A stretch of DNA of 64,000 bases, from NCBI RefSeq assembly GCF_000741175.1, contig NZ_JGYS01000003.1, positions 62,001 through 126,000 on the forward strand, in the 5' to 3' direction. A program made the position numbers and the translations under genes. Shown piece by piece: positions 55,596 to 64,000 of this stretch; within the stretch, counting starts at the first letter, position 1, and each line of letters begins with the position of its first letter. The DNA comes from Bifidobacterium callitrichos DSM 23973. GTDB taxonomy: Bacteria; Actinomycetota; Actinomycetes; Actinomycetales; Bifidobacteriaceae. The notes beneath the pieces were generated by a model. It was not told where the DNA came from. It did not search any database and worked only from the letters and a program-made list of their open reading frames with translations.

Positions 55596-55683
55596 CTGGA
55601 TACGGATCTCGCCGATCTGATTCGACGGGCGGCAGGCGGACCGGCGCCGCCTCCGCTCCCCCGTGGCGACTACTGTGGGGGTT

Positions 55684-57894
55684 ATGAGTGAAGCATCTGC
55701 AACCACCGGCGCGACCAGCGCATTGAAGTCCGGCATCGATCCGGCATCGTTCTCAGGCGTCATCAAGCCTTCCGACGACCTGTTCCGTTACGTGAACGGC
55801 CCGTGGACCGACACGTACCGTCTGCCCGACGATCGTTCCCGCTACGGCTCGTTCGACAAGCTCGCCGAGAACGCGGAGAACCAGATCCGCGACATCCTCG
55901 AGGATGAGGACGGCTGCCCGGCCGTCAAGTCGCAGGCCCTGTACCGTTCGTTCCTCAACACCGATCTGATCGAGCAGCAGGGCATCGCTCCGATCAAGGC
56001 CGATCTCGACGCGATCGACGCCGCCGAGGACAAGGCGGAGCTCACCCGTACGCTCGGACGTCTCAACGCGTCCACCGGCGTCGACGTGTTCGCGCTGCCG
56101 ATTTACGGCGACCCGGGAAACCCGGATCTCAACATCGCGCACATCGAGCAGGCCGGCATCCTGCTGCCGGACGAGGCGTACTACCGTGAGGACCATTACG
56201 CCCCGGTGCGTGACGCCTACGTGCACATGGTCGCCGTCCAGCTCGTCAACGCCGGCTACGCGCCGGCCGCCGAGGACAATCCGAACGTCGACGACGAACT
56301 GCCGAAGTCGCAGACCGACGGTGAGGACGGCGAGGGCGACGACACGCAGGACGTGACCGTCACGCCGAGTCAGGAAGCGCTCGACATGGCCGCCCGCTTC
56401 CTCGACGTGGAGACCAGGATCGCCGCGAATCATTGGGACAACGTGGCCACGCGCGATTCCGTGAAGACCTACAACCCCACCGACTACGCCGATCTGGCCG
56501 CGACGCTCAGCCACTTCGATCTCAATGCATGGATCGACGCATGGCAGGCCGGCTATGATGCGACCGCCGCCGCCAAGGTCCAGCCGCTCGACTTGCGCGC
56601 GGTGTTCTCGCGCGTGATCGTCCACGAGCCGAGCTTCCTGGAAGGTCTTGACGCGTTCTGGGACGCCGCCGATCTCGACGATCTCAAGCTGTGGGCCCGT
56701 GTGCATCTCATCGTCGGATCCGCCTCCTACCTCTCCCGCGCATTCGACAGGACGAACTTCGACTTCTTCGGCAAGGTGCTTTCCGGCGCGAAGAAGCAGC
56801 GCGATCGCTGGAAGCGTGGCGTGAGCCTCGTCAACGGCATCTGCGGCGAGGACGTGGGCCGCGAGTACGTGCGCCGTCACTTCCCGGAAAGCTCGAAGCA
56901 GCGTATGGAGCAGCTGGTCGTGAACCTGATCGACGCCTATCGCGTGTCGATCACGAACTCCGACTGGCTGGGCGAGGAGACGAAGGAGAAGGCCCTCGAG
57001 AAGCTCTCCAAGTTCACGCTGAAGATCGGATACACGAACCATTGGCGCGACTACACGGCGCTGGACGTGCACGAGGACGCCGTGCTCGCCGAGAACATGA
57101 TGGCCGCTTCGCTCTACGAGACCGGATACCAGCTGGAGAAGGTCGGCAAGCCGGTCGACAAGGACGAGTGGCTGATGAACCCGCAGACGGTCAACGCCTA
57201 CTACGAGCCGACGATGAACGTGATCGTCTTCCCGGCCGCGATTCTCCAGCCGCCGTTCTTCGACCCGCAGGCCGAGGACGCGGCCAACTACGGTGGCATC
57301 GGCGCGGTGATCGGCCACGAGATCGGCCACGGCTTCGACGATCAGGGTTCGCAGTACGACGGCGACGGCAAGCTCAACGACTGGTGGACACCTACGGACA
57401 AGGCCAACTTCGAGCAGCGTACGAAGGCGCTCATCGAGCAGTACAACGCGTTCGTTCCCAAGCAGCTGCAGGAAAAGTACGCGGATGAGCCGGAGAAGGC
57501 CCCACATGTCAACGGAGCGTTGACGATCGGCGAGAACATCGGCGATCTGGGCGGCGTGAACATCGCACTCAAGGCGTATGCGTTCGCGCTCGACAAGGCC
57601 GCGGGCCGCGCCGAGGACGGTTCCGCCGAGGCGATCGAGGCGTCGCTCGCCACCGCTCCCGAGATGGACGGGTTCACCGGCGTGCAGCGCTTCTTCCTGA
57701 GCTACGCGTCGATCTGGCGCACGAAGAACCGCGACGAGCTGGCCGAGCAGTATCTGCAGATCGACCCGCACTCCCCCGCCGAATGCCGCACGAACGGCAT
57801 CGTGCGCAACGTGGATCTGTTCTACAAGGCGTTCGACGTCAAGGAGGGCGATCCGATGTACCTCGCCCCCGACCAGCGCGTACGCATCTGGTGA
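55684..57894 (+). CDS. pepO: M13-family zinc metallopeptidase (PepO/neprilysin-like)
   Basis: Endopeptidase of 736 aa cleaving oligopeptides. Zinc motif HEIGH (545-549) and the third-ligand motif TIGENIGDLGGVNIAL are present, as are NAYYEP and the C-terminal CRTNGIVRNVDLFYKAFDV. No signal peptide or membrane helix is visible, so it is cytoplasmic, unlike neprilysin. An acidic insert (SQTDGEDGEGDDTQDV, about 215-230) is unusual. TACTGT (55671-55676) lies 7 nt before the ATG, suggesting leaderless translation; the upstream ATG frame has no support. Confidence 0.94.
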   Translation: MSEASATTGATSALKSGIDPASFSGVIKPSDDLFRYVNGPWTDTYRLPDDRSRYGSFDKLAENAENQIRDILEDEDGCPAVKSQALYRSFLNTDLIEQQGIAPIKADLDAIDAAEDKAELTRTLGRLNASTGVDVFALPIYGDPGNPDLNIAHIEQAGILLPDEAYYREDHYAPVRDAYVHMVAVQLVNAGYAPAAEDNPNVDDELPKSQTDGEDGEGDDTQDVTVTPSQEALDMAARFLDVETRIAANHWDNVATRDSVKTYNPTDYADLAATLSHFDLNAWIDAWQAGYDATAAAKVQPLDLRAVFSRVIVHEPSFLEGLDAFWDAADLDDLKLWARVHLIVGSASYLSRAFDRTNFDFFGKVLSGAKKQRDRWKRGVSLVNGICGEDVGREYVRRHFPESSKQRMEQLVVNLIDAYRVSITNSDWLGEETKEKALEKLSKFTLKIGYTNHWRDYTALDVHEDAVLAENMMAASLYETGYQLEKVGKPVDKDEWLMNPQTVNAYYEPTMNVIVFPAAILQPPFFDPQAEDAANYGGIGAVIGHEIGHGFDDQGSQYDGDGKLNDWWTPTDKANFEQRTKALIEQYNAFVPKQLQEKYADEPEKAPHVNGALTIGENIGDLGGVNIALKAYAFALDKAAGRAEDGSAEAIEASLATAPEMDGFTGVQRFFLSYASIWRTKNRDELAEQYLQIDPHSPAECRTNGIVRNVDLFYKAFDVKEGDPMYLAPDQRVRIW

Positions 57895-57940
57895 CGACGC
57901 CACTCCTCTGTTCCGAGGGGTAGTTGGCGGCAAGCAGCAC

Positions 57941-57993
57941 CGAACGGCGCCCGTGCGATACCTGATAATCGGGTATCGCACGGGCGCCGTTCG
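57941..57993. terminator. Bidirectional terminator between pepO and ssb
   Basis: A perfect 22-bp stem starting CGAACGGCGCCCGTGCGATA (57941-57962) pairs with 57972-57993 around a 9-nt loop, midway between the convergent genes; TTTG follows on the plus strand. Confidence 0.85.
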
Positions 57994-58034
57994 TTTGTGT
58001 CCCTTCGGCTATGGCGGAGGTCAGAGGTCGGAGG

Positions 58035-58829
58035 TCAGAACGGATCCGAACCGTTCTCAGCGGTATCGGCGACGGTGCGATCACCGGCATCGCCTTCATC
58101 CGCAGCCGACGAATCCGCAACCGCAGCAGCCGATGCAACCGTCGAATCCGTGGATTCGTCGTGGATGACACCGTCGTCGTCCACGGTCGTGTCGTCGTAT
58201 TCGGCTGCGCCGTCGACGGACTCGTCCTCGCTCATGGCACCGTACACCTCGGTGCCAGCGGCATCGTCATCCTGCGACGCGCCGAGGATGTCGACCGGGC
58301 GGATCGGCGTCGAGGCACCCGGCAGTGGATCATTGCTGGGAGCGCCGGCACCATCGGCTCCGGCATTGGCGTACGAATCCGCTCCCTGCCCGCTGGGGAC
58401 GTTCTGCCCGTTCCGATCGTTCCGCTCCGAATCCGACGCGTCCGAGGCGGGCTGTTCGCGTCCGACACGGCGGAATCGGCCGACGCCCTGACTCAGGTCG
58501 TGACCGACGGCGACGGCGTCGATCACCGGCGTGAACCGGTCGGTCTGTTCGCCCTCCTTGCGCCAGCGCTCCGAATGAAGCGTGCCGGTCACGATGACGG
58601 GATCGCCCTTGTGCAGCGATCCCAGGATGTTCGAAGCGAGCGTGCGATAGGCGCGCACACCCACCCACGTGGTCTCGCGGTCACGCCACTGCCCGAGACC
58701 CGAGTCATAGAATCGTGGAGTAACCCCGATGCGAAACGAACAGGCGGGAGCGTCGATGTTCTTGCTGAAGGATCTGGGGTCCGCACCGAGATTGCCGGTG
58801 ACGGTCACCTGAATTTGCTGGATGCCCAT
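58035..58829 (-). CDS. ssb: Single-stranded DNA-binding protein
   Basis: 264 aa. An N-terminal OB fold (MGIQQIQVTVTGNLGADPRS to about residue 110, with HKGDPVIVTGTLHSERW) is followed by a long Gly/Ser/Asp-rich acidic tail ending NGSDPF. The canonical partner-binding tip DDDIPF is reduced to DPF, so this may be a secondary SSB rather than the replication SSB. The ATG at 58829 has AAAGGACC upstream. Confidence 0.9.
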   Translation of the reverse strand: MGIQQIQVTVTGNLGADPRSFSKNIDAPACSFRIGVTPRFYDSGLGQWRDRETTWVGVRAYRTLASNILGSLHKGDPVIVTGTLHSERWRKEGEQTDRFTPVIDAVAVGHDLSQGVGRFRRVGREQPASDASDSERNDRNGQNVPSGQGADSYANAGADGAGAPSNDPLPGASTPIRPVDILGASQDDDAAGTEVYGAMSEDESVDGAAEYDDTTVDDDGVIHDESTDSTVASAAAVADSSAADEGDAGDRTVADTAENGSDPF

Positions 58830-59033
58830 GTCGATTGGTCCTTTCCGTATGCGATCGGCCCTCGTTGGCCGATGCGATCGATGATGGACCGAAGAGACGG
58901 CCCACCCGCGCGTGTGATCACGGACGGCCGTTCTTCGGTGCTCCCAGCGTGCGTCGGAGCACGGCGCACGAGCAAGACCGGTCGAAATATGTGGGCGGAG
59001 CCTGGCACCACGGGCGTGTTGTGGATAAAAAAC

Positions 59034-59055
59034 GGCTCCCCTGACGAGGGGAGCC
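59034..59055 (-). terminator. Rho-independent terminator of proS
   Basis: Stem GGCTCCCCT/AGGGGAGCC-type with a CGTC loop, followed on the minus strand by GTTTTTTATCC, 21 nt past the proS stop. It is nearly identical to the hairpin at 23401-23422. Confidence 0.92.
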
Positions 59056-59076
59056 GCAAAAGGAATGCCGGAAGCG

Positions 59077-60879
59077 TCAGATGCGCTTCGCCAGCTCGTC
59101 GACGGCCTGATCGGCGGGCACGGCGACCTTGTTCTCGCCGTCGCGATCGCGGATCTCGATGGTGCCGTCGTTGACGTAGTCGCGGCCGACCACGGCGATG
59201 ACCGGCACGCCGATGAGCTCGGCGTCCTTGAACTTGACGCCCGGGGAGACCTTCCTGCGGTCGTCGTAGATGACCTCGACGCCCTTGGCCTCCAGATCGG
59301 CGACCAGCTTCTCAGCGCCTTCGAACGCCTTCTCGTCCTTGCCGGTGGCGACCACGTGGACCTGCGCCGGCGCGATGACGGTCGGCCATGCGAGGCCGCG
59401 ATCGTCGTGATGCGTTTCGGCGATGCAGGCGAGCACACGAGAGACGCCGATGCCGTAGCAGCCCATCCACACCGGTACGGCCTTGCCGTTCTGGTCGAGG
59501 ACCTTCAAGTCCAAAGCCTTGGAGTACTTGAGACCGAGCTGGAAGACCTGACCGATCTCGACGCCGCGTTCGAAGCTCAGCGGGCCGGAGCCGTCCGGGC
59601 TCATATCACCGTGGCGGACCTCGACGGCCTCGACGGTGCCGTCGGCCTCGAAGTCACGGCCGTAGACCGCATGGAAGCGGTGCTTGCCGGCCTCGTCGCC
59701 ACCGATGATCCATTCGGAGCCCTTGACGACGTGCGCGTCGACGAAGAAACGCACCGGCTCGGCGACGCCCGCGGCCTCGCCCTGCTTGCCGAACGCCATC
59801 GGTCCCATGTATCCGGCCACCATCTCGGGGTGGGCCTTCAGGTCCTCCTCGGTGGATTCCTCGATCTCGGACGGAGCGAACTGCGCCTCGAGACGCTTCA
59901 TATCCACCTGACGATCGCCCGGCACGGCCACGGCGATGACCTCGCGCCACGGCTTGTCATGGTCCTCATCCTCGGCGTGCATCACCGTGATGGCAACGGT
60001 CTTCAGCGTATCGGCGGCGGTCCATTCGCGGCCGTCCTCGCGCGGGTAGAGACGATTGGCGGTGTCGACCAATGCCTCGATGGTCTTGGAATCGGGGGTC
60101 TCGCGAATGTCCATCGCCGGAGTGTTCGAGGCGTCGATCTCCGGCAGCTCCGGAGTGTGCAGCGCCTCGACGTTCCACGCCTTGCCGGACGGGGCGAGGG
60201 CGAACGTGTCCTCGCCGATGGCCATCGGGGCGAGGAACTCCTCGGAGGCGGAGCCGCCCATCGGGCCGGACATCGCGAACACGGGCACGTACTTGAGGTC
60301 GAGACGCTGGAAGATGCGCTCGTAGGCGCCGCGCTCGTCGTAGTACGCCTTGCGCATGCCCTCCTCGTCGATCGTGAAGGAGTAGGCGTCCTTCATGATG
60401 AACTCGCGGCCGCGGATGAGGCCGGCGCGCGGACGGAACTCATCGCGGTACTTGGTCTGGATCTGGTAGAGGGTGACGGGCAGGTCCTTGTAGGACGAGT
60501 ACATGTCCTTGACCAGCAGCGTGAACATCTCCTCGTGCGTCGGCGCGAGCAGGTAGTCGGCCTGATGACGGTCCTTGAGACGGAAGATGTTGTCGCCGTA
60601 CTCCTCCCAGCGGTGGGTGGCCTCGTACGGTTCACGCGGCAGCAGGGCCGGGAAGTGCACCTCCTGGGCGCCGATGCCGTTGATCTCCTCGCGGATGATG
60701 TCCTCGATCTTGTTGAGCACGCGCAGGCCGAGCGGCAGCCAGGTCCAGATGCCGGGCGCGGCCTTGCGGATGTATCCGGCGCGCTGCAGAAGCTTGGCGG
60801 AATCGACGTCCGCGTCGGCGGGATCCTCGCGCAGGGTGCGCAGGAACAGGGTAGACATACGAAGGGTATTGGAAGTCAT
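59077..60879 (-). CDS. proS: Proline--tRNA ligase
   Basis: Charges tRNA-Pro, 600 aa, bacterial type with an internal editing (INS) domain between the class II motifs. Motif 1 lies around [20 protein letters not shown], motif 2 in [26 protein letters not shown], motif 3 in [15 protein letters not shown], and the anticodon-binding domain runs from [16 protein letters not shown] 60879 follows TTGGAG; ATG 60858 ([12 protein letters not shown]) lacks a ribosome site. Confidence 0.96.
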   Translation of the reverse strand: MTSNTLRMSTLFLRTLREDPADADVDSAKLLQRAGYIRKAAPGIWTWLPLGLRVLNKIEDIIREEINGIGAQEVHFPALLPREPYEATHRWEEYGDNIFRLKDRHQADYLLAPTHEEMFTLLVKDMYSSYKDLPVTLYQIQTKYRDEFRPRAGLIRGREFIMKDAYSFTIDEEGMRKAYYDERGAYERIFQRLDLKYVPVFAMSGPMGGSASEEFLAPMAIGEDTFALAPSGKAWNVEALHTPELPEIDASNTPAMDIRETPDSKTIEALVDTANRLYPREDGREWTAADTLKTVAITVMHAEDEDHDKPWREVIAVAVPGDRQVDMKRLEAQFAPSEIEESTEEDLKAHPEMVAGYMGPMAFGKQGEAAGVAEPVRFFVDAHVVKGSEWIIGGDEAGKHRFHAVYGRDFEADGTVEAVEVRHGDMSPDGSGPLSFERGVEIGQVFQLGLKYSKALDLKVLDQNGKAVPVWMGCYGIGVSRVLACIAETHHDDRGLAWPTVIAPAQVHVVATGKDEKAFEGAEKLVADLEAKGVEVIYDDRRKVSPGVKFKDAELIGVPVIAVVGRDYVNDGTIEIRDRDGENKVAVPADQAVDELAKRI

Positions 60880-61020
60880 ACGCTCCAAGATATTCGCGTC
60901 AACCGACAAGCGGGTGATGTACATCGGCCTGCCCATCCGCACGCCCGTTGCCCGCGTATCCTTCCGCGTGCCCTCCCACGATCGCCCGCAATCACCCGAG
61001 ATCACCCGCCGGCGGGGAGA

Positions 61021-62148
61021 TCACCACCTGCCGGCGATCACGGTCCCGCACTCGGGGCATCGCACGCCCTCCGCATCACGTCCATCGTTCCCGCTCTCTC
61101 CTGCCGGAGTCCCGCCCGTAAGCCGGTCGTCGATGATCCGATACCAGTCGCGCACCACGAGCGGCGTTCGGCAGGACGGGTTCGGGCAGTAGGTGGTGTC
61201 GCCGTCGGTGTCATGCACGTTGCCGGTGTAGACGTAGTGGAGTCCCTCGTCCAGGGCGATTCCGCGGGCGCGGGTGAGCGTCGCGTGCGGGGTGGGCGGC
61301 ACGTCGGTCATCTTCCATGCGGGGTGGAACGCGGAGAAGTGCAGGGGCACGTCCGGTCCGCAGTGCTCGCGTATCCACGTGCATTCGGCGTGCAGCTGCG
61401 CGTCGTCGTCGTTGAGGCCGGGGATGAGCAGCGTCGTCAGCTCCACCCACACGTGCCGCCCGTCCGGGATGCGCGCCTCGTTGACCGCATAGTCGATGGT
61501 GTCGAGCACGTCCTGCAGGTGCGTGCCGGTAACCTTCCAGTAGAAGTCCTCGGTGAAGCCCTTCAGGTCGATGTTGGCGGCGTCCATCGCATCGTAGAAG
61601 TCGGCGCGGGCGGGCGCGGCCATGTATCCGGCGGTGACGGCGATCGGATGGATGCCGCGCGCACGGCATGCGTAGGCGGTGTCGATCGCATATTCGGCGA
61701 ACACGATCGGATCGTTGTAGGTGAACGCGACCGAGTCGATGCCACGATCGGCGGCAACGCGCGCGATCCTTTCGGGGCTCGCCTCGACGCCGAGACGATC
61801 GTAATCGCGAGCGCGCGAAATGTCCCAGTTCTGACAGAACCGGCATCCGGAGTTGCATCCGGCCGTGCCGAAGCTCAGGACGCTGGAGCCGGGGTGGAAG
61901 TGGTTGAGTGGCTTCTTCTCGACCGGGTCGACGGCGAATCCGGAGCTGCGGCCGTATGTGTCGGACACGATCACGCCGTCATGGTTGGAGCGTACGAAGC
62001 AGAAGCCGCGCTGTCCGGGCTTGAGCACGCAACGGCGCGGGCACAGTTCGCAGCGGGCGCGGCCGGTACCGTCGTCGAACCGCGTCTGCCAGCGGCCGAG
62101 GGCCGGGCCGAAGGTGTCCTGTGGCCGCAGGTCACTCCCGCTCGGCAT
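61021..62148 (-). CDS. amrS: AmmeMemoRadiSam system radical SAM enzyme
   Basis: Radical SAM protein of 375 aa. The [4Fe-4S] motif is C98-x3-C102-x2-C105 in GTAGCNSGCRFCQNW. An N-terminal Cys cluster (C33, C36, C40, C50 in CELCPRRC...GFC) and the terminal CPNPSC and CPECG pairs could bind a second metal site. The family (related to pyruvate formate-lyase activating enzymes) has no settled reaction. Its start overlaps the end of the MEMO-AMMECR1 gene by 17 nt, so the two are co-translated. Confidence 0.92.
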   Translation of the reverse strand: MPSGSDLRPQDTFGPALGRWQTRFDDGTGRARCELCPRRCVLKPGQRGFCFVRSNHDGVIVSDTYGRSSGFAVDPVEKKPLNHFHPGSSVLSFGTAGCNSGCRFCQNWDISRARDYDRLGVEASPERIARVAADRGIDSVAFTYNDPIVFAEYAIDTAYACRARGIHPIAVTAGYMAAPARADFYDAMDAANIDLKGFTEDFYWKVTGTHLQDVLDTIDYAVNEARIPDGRHVWVELTTLLIPGLNDDDAQLHAECTWIREHCGPDVPLHFSAFHPAWKMTDVPPTPHATLTRARGIALDEGLHYVYTGNVHDTDGDTTYCPNPSCRTPLVVRDWYRIIDDRLTGGTPAGESGNDGRDAEGVRCPECGTVIAGRW

Positions 62149-63844
62149 AGGCCGTCACCCCATAGCGTTCGCACTCGATCTCGCTGTGATCCCAGTCGAG
62201 GCTCGGCGTGATGCCGGCCTTGGCGAGCAGATGGGAGACGAAGTCGTGCGGGTCGGGCAATTGCTCCCACACCTGCGGCAGGAACGTGGCGCGGCGTCCG
62301 CGACCGTCGGCGAGGATGAGCCCGTCCTCACCGGGCTTCAGCGCGCGCTCGAGTTCCGTACGCGAGCGCACGGCGATCGGTTCGGGGCGCGAAAGCACCG
62401 ACACCTCCACGTCGAGCAGCGGGTATTCGCGTGACGTCACGGGCATGAACCGCGGGTCGCGGCTGGCCGCGTCGACCGCGTGGTCGGCGACGTCCCGGCC
62501 CAGCGACCGGTATGCCTCGAGCGTGCCGATGCAACCGCGCAGGTCGCCCTGTTCGGTTAGGGTGACGAAGCTCGCACCGGGTTCGTCGAGCCACGAATGG
62601 CGTGCGATGATCGCATTCGGACGGTCGGCGGGGTCGTCGTCCAGTCCGAGATGTTCGCGGATGGCCGCTCGGGCGAGTTTGAGGAGCACGGTGCCGTGGT
62701 CGGCGTCACGGTCGACACCGTGGCCTGCATCGTGGCCGGACGCTTCCTGCTCGGATGCGGGATCCGATCCGTTCCGCGATGCCGCATCGCGTTCCGCAGT
62801 CCTCACGCCACCTGCGGATTCGCTCTCCTGCCAGATCGCAAACGACGAGTAGCCGACGACGGCCTCGTCGGGGTCGCGCATCGCGGGACGTGGCTCGCCG
62901 GCGAGCGCGACCACGCCGTCGTCGCCGGAGGTGCTGCGGCCGAGCAGCCGCAGGTCGAAGGCGACGTCGTCTCCTGCGGCGCTCCCCTGCGATGCCGGAG
63001 ACGAATCGGGATGCAGCCCGCGTGTCAGCACGTCGAGCAGGCCGTTGACCGGGTATGCGCCGCACGCGCGACGCGGGTGGATGGGACCACGACGGTGCGC
63101 GATCGCGTCGATGGTCTCGTCGTCGAGTTCGCGCGCATACTCCTGCGGATGGTAGTGGGACAGGTCGGAGCTGATCACGATGACGGTTTCGGGACCGCCC
63201 CACAGGGCACGCAGCACGTCGCCGACCTCGCGCGGAGTGGCGTCGCCGGCGTTGAGCGGCACGATCTCGAGATCCGGTCCGAACACGGTCTGGAGGAACG
63301 GGATCTGCACTTCGACCGCATGCTCCTGCGCGTGCGTCGGATCGTCGACGATGAGCGCAGGGGCGGGTGCGTCCGGCAGCGCGCACATGCCGGAGCGCAA
63401 CGCGCCTCCGACATCGTCAGGCCTGTCCGCGTCATCGCCGGATAGCAGTCCCAATGCGCGACGTTCGGACGCGACGTCGATCGGCACCGTGCCGAGCGGG
63501 GTCTCGAACGCGACGGCCGACGAGCAGGCGACGCCGCGGACCGGTACACGATGCGTAGGCCCGACGATCACCGCGCGGCGGATCGTGCCGCGTCCGCGTT
63601 CGAGCAGCGCATAGGCGAGCGCCGCGGTCGTGCCGGAGTACACGTATCCGGCGTGCGGCACGATCACCGCCTTCGGGGCGCCCTGCGGCAGGGAATCGCC
63701 GTCGTTCCCGTCATCCTCCAGCTTCGCAAGCAATTCGCGCCCGTAGTCGAGCTGTCGGCTGATCATCTTCTTCAATACGACGCGATCATCGGGGTAGAAG
63801 GCTCCGGCCACCGCTGCCAGACGAACGAAATCGGCACGCACCAT
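62132..63844 (-). CDS. AmmeMemoRadiSam system proteins MEMO and AMMECR1, fused
   Basis: 570-aa two-domain protein. The MEMO domain (about 1-310, LODA-related dioxygenase fold) shows VIVPHAGYVYSG, VGPTHRVPVRG, QEHAVEVQIPFLQ, ISSDLSHYHP and CGAYPVNGLL; metal ligands H, D and C are in place. A His/Asp/Gly-rich linker follows (about 355-380). The AMMECR1 domain (about 385-570) carries FVTLTEQGDLRGCIGTLEAY, the family's conserved LRGCIG motif. The ATG at 63844 has GAGGTGG 6 nt upstream; the upstream in-frame ATG is poorer. The biochemical role is not established. Confidence 0.92.
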   Translation of the reverse strand: MVRADFVRLAAVAGAFYPDDRVVLKKMISRQLDYGRELLAKLEDDGNDGDSLPQGAPKAVIVPHAGYVYSGTTAALAYALLERGRGTIRRAVIVGPTHRVPVRGVACSSAVAFETPLGTVPIDVASERRALGLLSGDDADRPDDVGGALRSGMCALPDAPAPALIVDDPTHAQEHAVEVQIPFLQTVFGPDLEIVPLNAGDATPREVGDVLRALWGGPETVIVISSDLSHYHPQEYARELDDETIDAIAHRRGPIHPRRACGAYPVNGLLDVLTRGLHPDSSPASQGSAAGDDVAFDLRLLGRSTSGDDGVVALAGEPRPAMRDPDEAVVGYSSFAIWQESESAGGVRTAERDAASRNGSDPASEQEASGHDAGHGVDRDADHGTVLLKLARAAIREHLGLDDDPADRPNAIIARHSWLDEPGASFVTLTEQGDLRGCIGTLEAYRSLGRDVADHAVDAASRDPRFMPVTSREYPLLDVEVSVLSRPEPIAVRSRTELERALKPGEDGLILADGRGRRATFLPQVWEQLPDPHDFVSHLLAKAGITPSLDWDHSEIECERYGVTAYAERE

Positions 63845-63937
63845 AACGACCACCTCTTTCACGTCCTATGGTAGTCGTCGTTGGATGTCCGCGTCTCGCG
63901 ATCGCCTATCGCACGACGATGACCGATTCGGCTGGAC

Positions 63938-64000
63938 TCAGCTGGCGGCGCCTACTTGACCACCCTGCTGTACGGCGTCGACGCTGTCGAGACTGTAGAT
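63938..64000 (-). CDS. Possible C-terminal end of a gene running off the window
   Basis: The last 20 codons read IYSLDSVDAVQQGGQVGAAS and a TGA. Codon use fits a real gene upstream of the AmmeMemoRadiSam operon, but the piece is too short to identify. The 93 nt between it and 63844 hold a TACCAT -10-like box. Confidence 0.3.
   Translation of the reverse strand: MYSLDSVDAVQQGGQVGAAS

Overview
The window is GC-rich actinobacterial DNA and almost certainly a Bifidobacterium chromosome. The supporting signs are sugar-ABC/GH42/GH51 loci under LacI control, succinylase-type DapD with DapF, an ileS gene with an actinobacterial T-box leader, a DUF3107 protein, FtsEX with a secreted CHAP hydrolase, and many apparently leaderless starts. 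I cannot name the species. No rRNA or tRNA gene was seen.

Layout. 1-9.2 kb: a galactoside/arabinoside uptake and hydrolysis regulon. It contains a GH51 arabinofuranosidase (cut by the window edge), a sugar-binding lipoprotein, a GH42 beta-galactosidase, two permeases and a LacI regulator, and three similar operator-like sites precede the transcription units. 9.2-16.4 kb: an RluA-type pseudouridine synthase, glmS, and a polar amino-acid ABC transporter with two paralogous binding lipoproteins. Two members of a structured repeat family flank this block. 16.4-26.9 kb: smpB, a coiled-coil/CHAP cell-wall hydrolase, ftsX, ftsE (with a long acidic tail), prfB, a 44-aa membrane protein, dapD, gltA, map and a DUF308 membrane protein.

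27-29 kb is an accessory island: four 41-nt hairpin units, a one-spacer type I-C CRISPR remnant, a lone I-E-like repeat, and a Fic protein with a palindrome over its promoter. 29-32.7 kb: ileS carrying two 1-nt deletions, preceded by a translational-type T-box. 32.8-43.8 kb: a UvrD-like helicase, a probable pseudokinase with an acidic tail, DUF3107, a PHP phosphoesterase, VKOR, dapF, murI, a patatin, an SPFH protein and a D-2-hydroxyacid dehydrogenase.

43.8-46.0 kb is a second accessory island: an AbiEi/DUF559-like gene bracketed by two inverted copies of a 111-nt double-hairpin repeat, embedded in degenerate short tandem repeats. 46-52.6 kb: two trans-sulfuration PLP enzymes separated by a 780-nt structured intergenic region, an esterase, and a TetM-like GTPase. 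52.8-55.6 kb: a DEDDh exonuclease, a SIR2-domain defence-type gene with an in-frame amber codon next to its best start, and a helicase-like gene remnant. 55.7-64 kb: an M13 peptidase, ssb, proS, and a two-gene AmmeMemoRadiSam operon (radical SAM enzyme plus a MEMO-AMMECR1 fusion).

The strongest leads are the 111-nt inverted hairpin pairs around 44519-45475, the amber-interrupted SIR2 gene with its helicase remnant, the AmmeMemoRadiSam operon, the doubly frameshifted ileS, and the paired structured elements at 10.0 and 16.3 kb. All family assignments come from reading motifs; no database search was run.
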